Source: Desulfobulbaceae bacterium BRH_c16a (GTDB lineage: Bacteria; Desulfobacterota; Desulfobulbia; Desulfobulbales; Desulfocapsaceae). Taken from it: a stretch of 64,000 nt of DNA. The stretch spans positions 79,407 to 143,406 of the forward strand of contig LADS01000046.1 of the NCBI GenBank assembly GCA_000961725.1. Direction: 5' to 3'. Of the stretch, positions 39,050-48,112 are shown piece by piece (position 1 is the first letter of the stretch; each line of letters begins with the position of its first letter). The notes beneath the pieces were generated by a model. That model made no database searches and was not told where the DNA came from. It worked only from the letters and a program-made list of their open reading frames with translations. A program made the position numbers and the translations under genes.

Positions 39050-40078
39050 ATGGATAACTATAATAGACTCATGGAGCAACTCGCAGGGCAGCAGCGGAAA
39101 TGGTTGATTACCGGCGTTGCCGGCTTTATTGGCTCAAACCTGCTCGAGCATCTGCTCCGGTTGGGACAATCGGTTGTGGGGCTTGATAATTTTTCTACCG
39201 GGAAACCCGCCAACCTGCAAGAGGTACGGGAGTCGGTCTCGCCGGAGCAATGGCAGAGTTTTCGTTTTATCGAGGGAGATATCTGCAGTCTGTCAACCTG
39301 TCGTGAAGCGTGCAGGGGCATCGACTATGTGCTGCATGAAGCGGCGTTGGGCTCGGTGCCACGTTCGATCGAGGATCCGATAACCAGCAATGAAACCAAT
39401 GTCAGCGGTTTCCTCAACATGCTGGTGGCGGCTCGCGACGCTCAGGTGAAGCGTTTTGTCTATGCGGCCAGCAGCTCGACCTATGGCGATCATCCCGGCC
39501 TGCCGAAGGCGGAAGACATCATCGGCAAGCCGCTCTCGCCATACGCGGTGACCAAATATGTCAATGAACTCTATGCCGAGGTCTTTGCCAGGACATACGG
39601 GATGGAACTGATCGGCCTGCGTTATTTCAACGTGTTTGGACGACGACAGGATCCGGACGGCGCCTACGCGGCAGTCATCCCGAAATGGATCAAGGCGATG
39701 ATCAAGGGAGAGCCGGTGTATATCAACGGCACGGGCGAGACCAGCAGGGATTTCTGCTATGTCGAGAATGTCATCCAGATGAATCTGCTCGCCTCTTTGA
39801 CAGCAGACGGGGCGGTGGTGAACCAGGTTTACAATACGGCGGTCAATGCCAGAACCGACCTGAACGAGCTCTACAATAAGCTGCACGTCCGTCTTCTCCC
39901 GCTTTATCCGGCCCTGCAAGGCTGTAAGCCGGTTTACCGGGATTTTCGGCGAGGGGATGTCATGCACTCGCAGGCCGACATCGGCAAGGCGGAACGGCTT
40001 CTCGGGTATTCGCCGTCGCACATGATCGATGAGGGTCTCGATGCGGCGCTGGGGTGGTATATCGGCAACTTGACTTGA
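39050..40078 (+). CDS. UDP-N-acetylglucosamine C4-epimerase (WbpP/TviC-like)
   Basis: Short-chain NAD-dependent epimerase of 342 residues. The nucleotide motif [11 protein letters not shown] is near the N-terminus and the catalytic pair YAVTK at about residue 166. The closest pattern I recognise is WbpP/TviC, which interconverts UDP-GlcNAc and UDP-GalNAc (features such as [14 protein letters not shown] and [17 protein letters not shown]). It supplies precursor for surface polysaccharide. The next gene, wecB, follows after 6 bases. Confidence 0.88.
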   Translation: MDNYNRLMEQLAGQQRKWLITGVAGFIGSNLLEHLLRLGQSVVGLDNFSTGKPANLQEVRESVSPEQWQSFRFIEGDICSLSTCREACRGIDYVLHEAALGSVPRSIEDPITSNETNVSGFLNMLVAARDAQVKRFVYAASSSTYGDHPGLPKAEDIIGKPLSPYAVTKYVNELYAEVFARTYGMELIGLRYFNVFGRRQDPDGAYAAVIPKWIKAMIKGEPVYINGTGETSRDFCYVENVIQMNLLASLTADGAVVNQVYNTAVNARTDLNELYNKLHVRLLPLYPALQGCKPVYRDFRRGDVMHSQADIGKAERLLGYSPSHMIDEGLDAALGWYIGNLT

Positions 40079-40084
40079 ATCGAC

Positions 40085-41224
40085 ATGATAAAAGTACTCT
40101 CTGTTTTCGGCACTCGACCGGAAGCCATCAAGATGGCCCCTGTAATCAAGGAGCTGGAGAAACAGCGCGATACAATCAAGAGTATCGTTTGTGTCACCGC
40201 CCAGCACCGCGAGATGCTCGATCAGGTTCTGGGACTTTTTGCAATTCGCCCTGAGTATGATCTCGATCTCATGAGACCTGACCAGGATTTGTTTGATATT
40301 TCCTGCAATGTCCTGCAGGGCTTGAAACCGATTCTGAAGAAAGAATCCCCGGATATCGTCCTCATCCATGGCGACACCACAACTGCGATGGCGGCAAGTC
40401 TTGCCGCGTATTATTGCCGGATACGGGTTGGCCACGTGGAGGCAGGCTTGCGGACGTTCAACAGATATTCGCCGTTCCCCGAGGAGATGAACAGGAAAAT
40501 CGTCGATACCCTGGCAGATCTGCACTTTGCCCCGACTGAAGCGGCCAAGGCGAATCTGCTGGCAGAAGGGGTGGCGGGAAATTCGATATTTGTGACGGGA
40601 AACACCGTTATCGACGCGCTCCTGGCGGTTGTCGAGAAACTGCAGCAGGACAGCGGGCTCAGGGCAACGCTTGATGAGCGTTTTGCTTTTCTCGATGCGA
40701 AGAAGCGGCTGCTGCTGGTTACCTGTCACCGGAGAGAAAATTTCGGTGAAGGATTCCGGAACATCTGTCTGGCGCTGTTGGAAATTGCCTGTACATTCCC
40801 GGATGTCGAGATCCTTTTCCCGGTTCATCTTAATCCCAACGTGCAGGAACCGGTCATGAGGATTCTCGGCTCGGGAAGTCTGCCGAATATCCACCTGGTC
40901 GAGCCGGTCGATTATCTTCCCTTCGTGTATCTGATGAGCCGTTCCTATTTGATTGTCACCGATTCGGGTGGAATGCAGGAAGAGGCGCCGTCGCTCGGCA
41001 AACCGGTGCTGGTGATGCGTGAGACTACGGAACGCCCCGAGGCGGTTGCTGCGGGTACGGTTAAACTCGTCGGTGCCGACAGGCAGAGTATAATTGAAAG
41101 TGTTACAACGCTCTTTACCGACAATGCCGAGTACGAAAAGATGAGCCTTGCTCACAACCCATACGGCGACGGTAAGGCTGCACAACGAATCGCACGTCAG
41201 CTTGAGATACTGAAGGGTTCTTGA
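40085..41224 (+). CDS. wecB: UDP-N-acetylglucosamine 2-epimerase (non-hydrolysing)
   Basis: Converts UDP-GlcNAc to UDP-ManNAc. 379 residues, starting [20 protein letters not shown], with [30 protein letters not shown] and [27 protein letters not shown], all signatures of this family. Translationally close to the C4-epimerase gene (6-base gap). Together they imply a HexNAc other than GlcNAc in the polymer, possibly ManNAc or a derivative. Confidence 0.95.
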   Translation: MIKVLSVFGTRPEAIKMAPVIKELEKQRDTIKSIVCVTAQHREMLDQVLGLFAIRPEYDLDLMRPDQDLFDISCNVLQGLKPILKKESPDIVLIHGDTTTAMAASLAAYYCRIRVGHVEAGLRTFNRYSPFPEEMNRKIVDTLADLHFAPTEAAKANLLAEGVAGNSIFVTGNTVIDALLAVVEKLQQDSGLRATLDERFAFLDAKKRLLLVTCHRRENFGEGFRNICLALLEIACTFPDVEILFPVHLNPNVQEPVMRILGSGSLPNIHLVEPVDYLPFVYLMSRSYLIVTDSGGMQEEAPSLGKPVLVMRETTERPEAVAAGTVKLVGADRQSIIESVTTLFTDNAEYEKMSLAHNPYGDGKAAQRIARQLEILKGS

Positions 41225-41246
41225 CCGCTCACGGGGACGACAGAAT

Positions 41247-42473
41247 ATGAAAAGCTTCGATAACAAAAAAAGCAGTCTGCAGCAAGCGCAGCAGATCATA
41301 CAAGAAAATATTCATTCCCTGCCTCACGAGAAAGTCGAGCTGGCCACGGCACTCAATCGGTTTGCCTTTACCGATATTACCGCCGAGGAGCCGGTGCCGG
41401 CATTCGCCGAATCAACTCGTGACGGATATGTGGTGTCATCCGGCGATGACGGGAGCGGCACAAGGCGATACAGAATAGTCAATGAAATAGCCGCGGGCAG
41501 AATACATCGAGTCGGTCGGCTGGCGTCGGGGACAGCCTGCCGGATAATGACCGGCGGCTGCGTGCCGGAAGGGAGCGAAAGAGTTGTTCCCTATGAGCAG
41601 TGTATCGAGCGGGTGGGGGAAGTTTTTGTTGACGGGCACCTTCTGCAGGCCCCGGAATCCTTTATCCGAAAAGCAGGGAGCCACATCTCCCGGGGGCAAA
41701 GGCTGGTTCATGGCGGGGTTCGGCTGCAGGCCGAGCATCTTGAACTGCTCTCCTCGTGCGGGATCCAGTCGGTCGCGGTTGCCGGCAAACCTGCCGTCGG
41801 CTATTTCTGTACCGGCAGTGAACTGAAGACTTCCGCAGCCGGCTTGAAGAACGGTCAGAAAGTTTCTTCAAACGCGTTTCTTCTGGCCGGTATCCTGACG
41901 TCGTTTGGCGCGACCCCAAGAAATTTTGGCATAGTCGGCGATACCTCGCAGGAGTTGTCGAAGGTTTTTGCCGAGGCGCGGGAGTGGGATGTCGATGTAA
42001 TGATCAGTACCGGAGGAATGGGGCCGGGGAAATACGACCTGGTCGAGAAGGCGTTTGTCGACGCTGGGGGAAAGGTTTTTTTCAATGCACTTGCCGTGCG
42101 GCCCGGCAAAGCTGTACTCTTCGGCAGCCTGGGGCGAACCTTGTTCTTCGGTCTGCCCGGCCCCCCCCATGCCGTTCGTACTCTTTTACATACGCTGGCC
42201 GGCCCTTTACTTCTGGCAATGCAGGGGGCGAAAAATCCCGGACCGAAAAGGTTGCAGGCATACCTGCTTCATCCGATAGAGGTAAAACATCATAATGTCC
42301 TGCACCTCAAGGATGGCGTGCTGGTGCTGTCAGGTGGAAAGTGTTCGGTGCGGTTTGCCGATCAGCTGGAAACGGTCAATTGCCATATCCTGCTTCAAGC
42401 CGGCTGTGCCCGCTATCCGGCAGGTGAGCTGGTGGATGTTCACCTTGTCGGCGATCTTTCCGCGTCATTGTGA
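41247..42473 (+). CDS. Molybdopterin molybdenumtransferase, MoeA-like
   Basis: 408 residues. MoeA inserts molybdate into molybdopterin. The family layout is clear: an N-terminal domain with STRDGYVV (matching the usual DGYA), a core with TGGMGPGKYDLV, VRPGKAVLFG and GLPGPP. Some motif positions differ from standard MoeA (DGYV for DGYA, GPP for GNP, STGGMGPGKYD for TGGxSxGxxD), so a divergent paralogue is possible. It follows wecB by 22 bases but has no obvious link to it. Confidence 0.8.
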   Translation: MKSFDNKKSSLQQAQQIIQENIHSLPHEKVELATALNRFAFTDITAEEPVPAFAESTRDGYVVSSGDDGSGTRRYRIVNEIAAGRIHRVGRLASGTACRIMTGGCVPEGSERVVPYEQCIERVGEVFVDGHLLQAPESFIRKAGSHISRGQRLVHGGVRLQAEHLELLSSCGIQSVAVAGKPAVGYFCTGSELKTSAAGLKNGQKVSSNAFLLAGILTSFGATPRNFGIVGDTSQELSKVFAEAREWDVDVMISTGGMGPGKYDLVEKAFVDAGGKVFFNALAVRPGKAVLFGSLGRTLFFGLPGPPHAVRTLLHTLAGPLLLAMQGAKNPGPKRLQAYLLHPIEVKHHNVLHLKDGVLVLSGGKCSVRFADQLETVNCHILLQAGCARYPAGELVDVHLVGDLSASL

Positions 42474-42489
42474 GAGGCACTCCCGGCGG

Positions 42490-43320
42490 TCATCTCTGGC
42501 ATTTCGGGCAGCAGTAACTGGCCCGGCCGCCGATGACATTTTTTTCAATGGCTGAGCCGCAGGTCGAGCAACTCTCCCTGCCTTTGCCGTAGACTTGGAA
42601 ATTCATCTGAAAATAGCCTTTTTCCCGGCTGACATTGACGAAGTCGCTGATGGATGAGCCGCCGCATTCGATGGCATGGTTGAGGGTCTCCCGGATGGCA
42701 AGAATCAATGTGGCCCACTCGTTTCTGCGCAGTGACCGCACTTTTCGGTCGGGCCTGATCCCGGCCCGGAAAAGACTTTCGTTGGCGTAGATATTGCCGA
42801 CTCCCGCCACCACCTGGTTGGTCATGATGAAGGTCTTGACCGCCACCTCCCTGCTTTTCGCCAGTCGATACAGGTAGTCGGCGGAAAAAGCGTCGCTGAA
42901 TGGCTCGGGGCCTGTGGTCTTGAAGATGATTTCTTCAATTCCGATTATTTCTTCAGGCGGAAGGATCCGGACGGAGCCGAACCGACGGCTGTCGTTGTAA
43001 CGAAGTTCCAGACCGTTGTCGAGGGTCCATCTGACGTGGTCGTGTTTTGCCGGCAGGGCGGAAGGGTTGAAGAAACCGAGATTGCCGGTCATGCCGAGAT
43101 GGATGATCAGCATTGCGCCGGATTCCATGCCGACCATTAAGAATTTTGCCCTGCGGGTCACCGATATAACCCGGCGATTCAACAACTCGCGCTGCATTCT
43201 ACCCAGGGGGACTCTCTGTCGAAGCGATTTTCCGCTATGCAGTACATCGGTTATCACCCGGTCGATCAGGTGGGGTCGAATGCCCCGGCAGATTACTTCA
43301 ACTTCAGGTAATTCCGGCAT
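42490..43320 (-). CDS. mutM: Formamidopyrimidine-DNA glycosylase
   Basis: Removes oxidised purines such as 8-oxoguanine. 276 residues starting MPELPEVEV, with the catalytic N-terminal proline, and ending in the zinc finger CSTCGSAIEKNVIGGRASYCCPKCQR (four cysteines). The helix-two-turn-helix motif GNIYANESLFRAGI is present. Its start overlaps the end of the phosphopantetheinyl transferase gene by 17 bases. Confidence 0.96.
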   Translation of the reverse strand: MPELPEVEVICRGIRPHLIDRVITDVLHSGKSLRQRVPLGRMQRELLNRRVISVTRRAKFLMVGMESGAMLIIHLGMTGNLGFFNPSALPAKHDHVRWTLDNGLELRYNDSRRFGSVRILPPEEIIGIEEIIFKTTGPEPFSDAFSADYLYRLAKSREVAVKTFIMTNQVVAGVGNIYANESLFRAGIRPDRKVRSLRRNEWATLILAIRETLNHAIECGGSSISDFVNVSREKGYFQMNFQVYGKGRESCSTCGSAIEKNVIGGRASYCCPKCQR

Positions 43321-44107
43321 GTGAGCGAGCCTCTTTCAGAATGCATACGGCGAGGCCGTACTGATCGAATGGAGTGGCCAAAACAGTGATTTTGCCGGGA
43401 AGCCGGTGATGCCTCACAACCAACGAAAAAGCGAAACAGCCAGCCGGTTTCAGCACCGGCAAGGTAAGCTCCAGGTCAAGAAATCCAGGCATCCTCCAGT
43501 AGCTGAGGGCCTTCTTGGCAGCTTCCTTGGCGGCCCACAGCAGCGACAGTCGGGTGAGCTGCCCCATGTCCGGCAGGCTGGTCTGCAGCGTCCGGAATTC
43601 TCCTGCCGTACAATACTTGTCCATGACCCGCAGCAAGGTATCTTTTTGCTCCTGAAGATCGATGCCGCAGGGATCGTCCGTTGCCATGGCGGCACCGTAT
43701 GCACCGCCATGGGTTATCGATATTTCGGGCTGTGGCCGGTTGCCGGAACCGGTGGAGGTGATCAAGTTGACAAAGGGGCGTCCGGTCGAGGCATTGACGA
43801 TTTCCACAGTTGACGGGGCAAGGGCAGGGAGGCTGTCTTTTGCTGCAAGGAACTCACCCACTGCAAGCTTTGCACAGATTCTGCCGGTGACAAATTCCGA
43901 TCTTCTTTTCGCCAAGGTATACGCACCGGCCTGGGCTGTTTCATTGGGGTGCAGAAGTTTCGCGGCAGGGCCTGGTAAAAGCGGGGCCGGTCCCTTACCC
44001 GTGGTTTGCTGCTTAAGAAGTATCATGCCGAGGGCCTGCGGTCCGAAATGCTCAAACGTCGCCTGCTGCAGACTGGCTGGAAAGAGATTCTCGAGTTCTT
44101 TGTCCAT
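43304..44107 (-). CDS. 4'-phosphopantetheinyl transferase (EntD/Sfp-type)
   Basis: Moves phosphopantetheine from CoA to carrier proteins. 267 residues; the magnesium-binding motif is CGIDLQEQ near residue 140, and the downstream signature LLWAAKEAAKKAL near 190. An SITHGGAYGAA segment fits the usual SxSHxxxxAA. No carrier-protein, siderophore or polyketide genes are nearby, so its partner is not evident. It overlaps mutM by 17 bases. Confidence 0.85.
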   Translation of the reverse strand: MDKELENLFPASLQQATFEHFGPQALGMILLKQQTTGKGPAPLLPGPAAKLLHPNETAQAGAYTLAKRRSEFVTGRICAKLAVGEFLAAKDSLPALAPSTVEIVNASTGRPFVNLITSTGSGNRPQPEISITHGGAYGAAMATDDPCGIDLQEQKDTLLRVMDKYCTAGEFRTLQTSLPDMGQLTRLSLLWAAKEAAKKALSYWRMPGFLDLELTLPVLKPAGCFAFSLVVRHHRLPGKITVLATPFDQYGLAVCILKEARSHAGIT

Positions 44108-44269
44108 TACATTCTACTGGTTTTTATCGTGGAAGTTTTCTCTCGAGCAATTGGCTTGTCGTTTGATGGCCTGTTCTCAGAAAAAGCTTGCAGTTTCAAT
44201 TGTTCCTGCTAGTTTTATGAGTGGCAGGGGGTGCATGGGAGGGCTGGAAATCATGGATCAGAGGCGTAT

Positions 44270-44866
44270 ATGAAAGTAGTCGGCATTTTAACAGCGTATG
44301 ATTTGGTAGTGTTAAGTCTCTTTGCGCTTCTCATCGGCCGTGGACTCTGGCTGGGAATGCTCAAGCAGGTAACCGGGCTTCTGGCTCTGTATATCGGCTA
44401 TTTTGTTGCCAGTCAGTATCATGACAGACTCTTCCCGATTTTACGAGACATATCGACGAATCCGACGGTTGTCTTTCTCGCCAGCTATGTAATAGTCTTT
44501 ATGGCCAGCTACGTGGTGGTTATGCTGCTGGGCAAGATGCTTGGCTATGTAATCCAGCTGACCATTACGTCCTGGTTCGACCGATTGCTCGGGGGCCTGG
44601 TCGGCTTTGCCAAGGCGGTTATTCTCGTGGTGTTGCTGCATATTCTCCTGGGCACGATTCTCGCGCCGGAAAATGAGATGCTGAGGTCATGTGCTACCTG
44701 CAAGACCCTGAACGGAGCGGCTGATCTTACCAGGGATTTGATTCGCGACGAGGAAGTCCGAAAGGCATTCAATCAAAAAGAGCCTGCCATTGCGATCGAT
44801 GCAGTGAAAGGATATTTTATCCCCAACAACGATGAGCGGCAACAATCCGCCGAAGTCAAGCCCTGA
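44270..44866 (+). CDS. CvpA family membrane protein
   Basis: Membrane protein of 198 residues with four hydrophobic segments in the first 130 residues, matching the CvpA (colicin V production) family, whose members are poorly understood. The C-terminal third is soluble and holds a CATC pair. ATG 44270 is chosen because it starts the family-like sequence (YDLVVLSLFALLIGRGLWLG). The next gene follows after about 90 bases. Confidence 0.82.
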   Translation: MKVVGILTAYDLVVLSLFALLIGRGLWLGMLKQVTGLLALYIGYFVASQYHDRLFPILRDISTNPTVVFLASYVIVFMASYVVVMLLGKMLGYVIQLTITSWFDRLLGGLVGFAKAVILVVLLHILLGTILAPENEMLRSCATCKTLNGAADLTRDLIRDEEVRKAFNQKEPAIAIDAVKGYFIPNNDERQQSAEVKP

Positions 44867-44955
44867 CCTTTCTTGCATAACGGTCTGCCGCGCTATACTA
44901 TTAGAGGATATTGAAGCGATCACTTTTACCGACGACTGTATGTGGAAGGGGCCAG

Positions 44956-45714
44956 GTGAAAAGACCGGATTCATATGTGCAGCGCACGTATCGTACTCTT
45001 GCAGATGAAAGCGGTCTCATTTCATCTTTTGCCAAAGTAAAAGATACCGATCTTTATATTCTGGCCGATCGCGATGTTTCAATCAGAGCCTTGGAACTGG
45101 CCCTGCAGTTTCGCCTGCAGATTGAAAAATATATAGAGCGGCATCCGGAATTTTTCCTCACTCTGTCGCCACTGCCGAAAGATGTCCTGGCGCCGCCGAT
45201 CGTACGGGAGATGCTTGTCGCCGGGAACGATGCCGGGGTCGGGCCGATGGCCGCAGTGGCCGGGGCTATTGCCGAATATGTAGGCATGACCCTGTTGCGG
45301 GAAGGGTGCCGGGAGGTCATGGTCGAAAACGGCGGCGATCTTTTTATCAGTCGAACCGAGGACTGCACCGTTGCCATCTTCGCCGGCCAGTCACCGCTCA
45401 GTCTCAAGATCGGTATAAAGCTGAGGCCGGAGGGGGTGCCGATTGCAGTTTGCACCTCGTCGGGCACAGTCGGCCACTCCCTCAGTTTTGGCGAAGCCGA
45501 TTCGGTGACGGTGATTGCCGGCAGTACGGCTCTGGCCGATGCGGCAGCGACGCGTCTTGGCAATGAAGTGGGCAGGGCTTCGAAGGGCGATGCCGGAATC
45601 AAGCGAGCCCTGGAGGTCAGCCGGACCATTGACGGCCTCAGCGGAGTGGTGGTTGTCTGTGGAGAAAAGCTAGGTGCCGTGGGGAATGTCGAACTGGTAA
45701 AGTTAACGCTTTAG
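44956..45714 (+). CDS. UPF0280 family protein (ApbE-related fold)
   Basis: About 252 residues. Sequence fits the uncharacterised UPF0280 family, distantly related to the flavin transferase ApbE: NDAGVGPMAAVAGAIAEYVG and VMVENGGDLF are conserved, followed by VCTSSGTVGHSLSFGEADSV. Start GTG 44956 has GGAAGGGG just upstream; TTG 44911 is an alternative. No biochemical function is established. Its TAG stop lies within the left terminus of palindromic repeat copy B. Confidence 0.8.
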   Translation: MKRPDSYVQRTYRTLADESGLISSFAKVKDTDLYILADRDVSIRALELALQFRLQIEKYIERHPEFFLTLSPLPKDVLAPPIVREMLVAGNDAGVGPMAAVAGAIAEYVGMTLLREGCREVMVENGGDLFISRTEDCTVAIFAGQSPLSLKIGIKLRPEGVPIAVCTSSGTVGHSLSFGEADSVTVIAGSTALADAAATRLGNEVGRASKGDAGIKRALEVSRTIDGLSGVVVVCGEKLGAVGNVELVKLTL

Positions 45715-45794
45715 TACCTTCACGAAATTCCTTTCCGCTCTTTTCAGCACCCCCTGAGGGGTGAAAAAACAAGAAAGAATTTCTAAGGTACTAA
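45711..45794 (+). repeat. Palindromic intergenic repeat, copy B
   Basis: 84 bp with perfect 10-bp terminal inverted repeats TTAGTACCTT / AAGGTACTAA, inner arms GAAATTCCTTTC and AAAGAATTTC, and a central ACCCCCTGAGGGGT hairpin. Same orientation as copy A. The TAG in its left end is the stop codon of the UPF0280 gene. The following PilZ gene starts 16 bases after its right end. Confidence 0.92.
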
Positions 45795-45810
45795 CCTGAG
45801 AGGTGTGGGT

Positions 45811-46188
45811 ATGGATACCAGAGAAAGAACGGGGGGTGAGAAGGATTTGCGTCAAGCCAACCGCAAGTATCTCGTTTTTTACCTGCGGGTCTTTGATGGC
45901 ATGAGCAGCAAGATTCTCGGTCACCTGGTCGATATATCAGAAAAAGGGATCATGCTGGTGGGTGACAATCCGATTCCGGTAGGCGAAGACTACCGATTGC
46001 GGATGCGTCTGCCTACCCAGATGAAAGATCGGAACGAAATCATCTTTACCGCAACGAGCCGTTGGTGTAAAAATGATGCCAATCCCGATTTTTATCTTGC
46101 CGGCTTCCAGATTCACGAGCTTGAGCCGGATGCCAGGGAACTTATAGGCTCGCTAATCAGCGATTTCAGTTACAACGAAGGCCACTAG
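45811..46188 (+). CDS. PilZ domain protein
   Basis: 125-residue single-domain PilZ protein. The cyclic-di-GMP-binding pattern is visible as RQANRKYL (RxxxR) and DISEKGIML (D/NxSxxG). ATG 45811 follows GAGAGG. It probably passes a cyclic-di-GMP signal to a partner; the surrounding exopolysaccharide genes suggest, but do not prove, polymer production as the target. Confidence 0.88.
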   Translation: MDTRERTGGEKDLRQANRKYLVFYLRVFDGMSSKILGHLVDISEKGIMLVGDNPIPVGEDYRLRMRLPTQMKDRNEIIFTATSRWCKNDANPDFYLAGFQIHELEPDARELIGSLISDFSYNEGH

Positions 46189-46197
46189 ATATGATGG

Positions 46198-47076
46198 TTA
46201 GCCCTTTGCTTCAACGAGCAATTGTTGCCGGTACTCGGCAACGAAGCTGTCGAGATCTTCCTGCCAGCCGACAAAGGCCGATATTCCGGCATCTTTCAGC
46301 ACCCCGTTTTCCAGAATCGAATTGGTCGGCCGATGAGCCGGAGTCGGATATTCGGCGGTGGTGCATGGTCGCATGGCGTAGGCTACATCCATGGCATCGA
46401 GAAAATAACGAGCGGCCTCGTACCAGGTGGAAGACCCCTCGGAGGTTGCGTGGACTATGCCAGTAATATCGGAGTTCAGGAGCTGTTGTATCTGCCGGGT
46501 AAGCGTCCTTGACCAGGTCAGGGAACCGTACTGGTCGTCAACCACTTTCAACTCCCGGTCCGGATTTGCCACCGCCAGTTTCAGCATCGTTTTAAGAAAA
46601 TTCCGGCCATAGGCCGAATAAAGCCAGGCGGTGCGCAGAATTACGTGGTTGGCACAGGCGTCCGCGACAGCCTTTTCTCCTGCGAGCTTGCTTCGCCCGT
46701 ATTGGGAGAGGGGGTTGGTCGGGTCCGTCTCGATATAGGGCTCCGGGGCGGGTTTCTTGCCATCGAAAACGTAGTCGGTGGAGATATGGATGAGTCGGCT
46801 GCCCAGTTTGTCGGCCGCCTTCGCCAGGTATTTCGGTCCCTCGGCGTTGATCCGCCAGGAGAGTTCGACTTCCGTTTCGCAGGCGTCTACCGCCGTATAA
46901 GCGGCGCAGTTGACAATGACGTCGGGGCGCTGTGCGGCCAGATACTCCTTGATGCTCGACTCGTTGCCGATATCGACGCGGGGAAGGTCGCAGCCGATGG
47001 TCTCGTTGCCGGCGGCGAGCAGGTTGCAGCAGTCTGACCCGAGTTGGCCGCTTGCGCCGATGATGACAATTTTCAT
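46198..47076 (-). CDS. rfbD: dTDP-4-dehydrorhamnose reductase
   Basis: Last step in dTDP-L-rhamnose synthesis. 292 residues; nucleotide motif GASGQLGSD at the N-terminus, HISTDYVFDG and the catalytic YGRSK. ATG 47076 has AAGGA upstream and matches the usual start (MKIVIIGASGQLG). It lies 10 bases after rfbA. rfbB and rfbC are not in the window. Confidence 0.94.
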   Translation of the reverse strand: MKIVIIGASGQLGSDCCNLLAAGNETIGCDLPRVDIGNESSIKEYLAAQRPDVIVNCAAYTAVDACETEVELSWRINAEGPKYLAKAADKLGSRLIHISTDYVFDGKKPAPEPYIETDPTNPLSQYGRSKLAGEKAVADACANHVILRTAWLYSAYGRNFLKTMLKLAVANPDRELKVVDDQYGSLTWSRTLTRQIQQLLNSDITGIVHATSEGSSTWYEAARYFLDAMDVAYAMRPCTTAEYPTPAHRPTNSILENGVLKDAGISAFVGWQEDLDSFVAEYRQQLLVEAKG

Positions 47077-47086
47077 GGTCTTTTCC

Positions 47087-47983
47087 TTATCCTCTGCGTG
47101 GTCGATTGTTGTGCTTTTCCTCGGCAACAAAGTCGGCGATATAACGGCCATACTGATTTTTCAGCATATCCGAGGCGAGTCCTTCCAGCTGATCGGCGGT
47201 GATATAGCCAAGCTGATAAGCGATTTCTTCAACACAGGCGATCTTCAGCCCCTGCCGTTCCTGAACCGCCTGAACATAGCTGGCGGCCTGCTGCAGTGAT
47301 TCATGGGTGCCGGTGTCGAGCCAGCAGAAGCCGCGGCCCAGCGGTTCTACCCGGAGGGAGCCGCGGCGCAGATATTCGTTGTTGATGTCGGTGATCTCGA
47401 GCTCGCCTCGAGGCGAAGGCTTGACCTGCTCGGCAATGGCGATGACCTCGTTGTCGTAAAAATAGAGTCCGGGAACGGCATACTTCGACTTGGGTCTTAC
47501 CGGCTTTTCTTCAATACCTTTCACCTGGTTGTCGTCGCTGAACTCGACCACTCCGTATCTCTCCGGATCCTTTACCAGATAGCCGAAGATGAGCCCGCCC
47601 TTGGTCAGTTTGGCACTTTCCCTGAGAATTTTGGAAAATCCCTGGCCAAAGAAGATGTTGTCGCCGAGGATCAGGGCTACGCTGTCGCTGCCGATGAACG
47701 ATTTGCCGATCAGGAAGGCCTGGGCCAATCCCTCGGGGCGCGGCTGCTCGGCGTAACTGATAGCCAGACCAAGGTGTTCGCCGTCGCCGAAAAGTTCCCT
47801 GAACCCCGGCAGATCGTGGGGGGTTGAGATGATGAGGATCTCGGTGATCCCGGCGAGCATGAGTACCGACAGGGGATAGTAGATCATCGGCTTGTCGTAT
47901 ACAGGGAGCATCTGTTTGCTGACCACCTTGGTGAGCGGGTAGAGTCGGGTGCCAGAGCCGCCGGCGAGTATGATACCTTTCAT
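47087..47983 (-). CDS. rfbA: Glucose-1-phosphate thymidylyltransferase
   Basis: First step in dTDP-rhamnose synthesis, making dTDP-glucose. 298 residues from the conserved start [18 protein letters not shown]; the signature [19 protein letters not shown] and [10 protein letters not shown] are intact. The frame stays open far upstream but only this start is family-like. It pairs with rfbD as an operon (10-base gap). Confidence 0.95.
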   Translation of the reverse strand: MKGIILAGGSGTRLYPLTKVVSKQMLPVYDKPMIYYPLSVLMLAGITEILIISTPHDLPGFRELFGDGEHLGLAISYAEQPRPEGLAQAFLIGKSFIGSDSVALILGDNIFFGQGFSKILRESAKLTKGGLIFGYLVKDPERYGVVEFSDDNQVKGIEEKPVRPKSKYAVPGLYFYDNEVIAIAEQVKPSPRGELEITDINNEYLRRGSLRVEPLGRGFCWLDTGTHESLQQAASYVQAVQERQGLKIACVEEIAYQLGYITADQLEGLASDMLKNQYGRYIADFVAEEKHNNRPRRG

Positions 47984-48112
47984 GGGGAGTATGTGAGGTT
48001 GTTTAGAAGTGACCGGTTTGTTTGGTTGTTGCTGTCTCTTTGAATTTGCTTTAGAATCTGCCTTCGAAAGTTGTTGAATATACAGAAGGCTCATGAAAAA
48101 GGAAAACAAAAA

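Noticed and set aside
39293..41299. 668-codon open frame on the minus strand
   Set aside because: Antisense to the C4-epimerase and wecB genes, which have clear catalytic motifs; composition is not protein-like.
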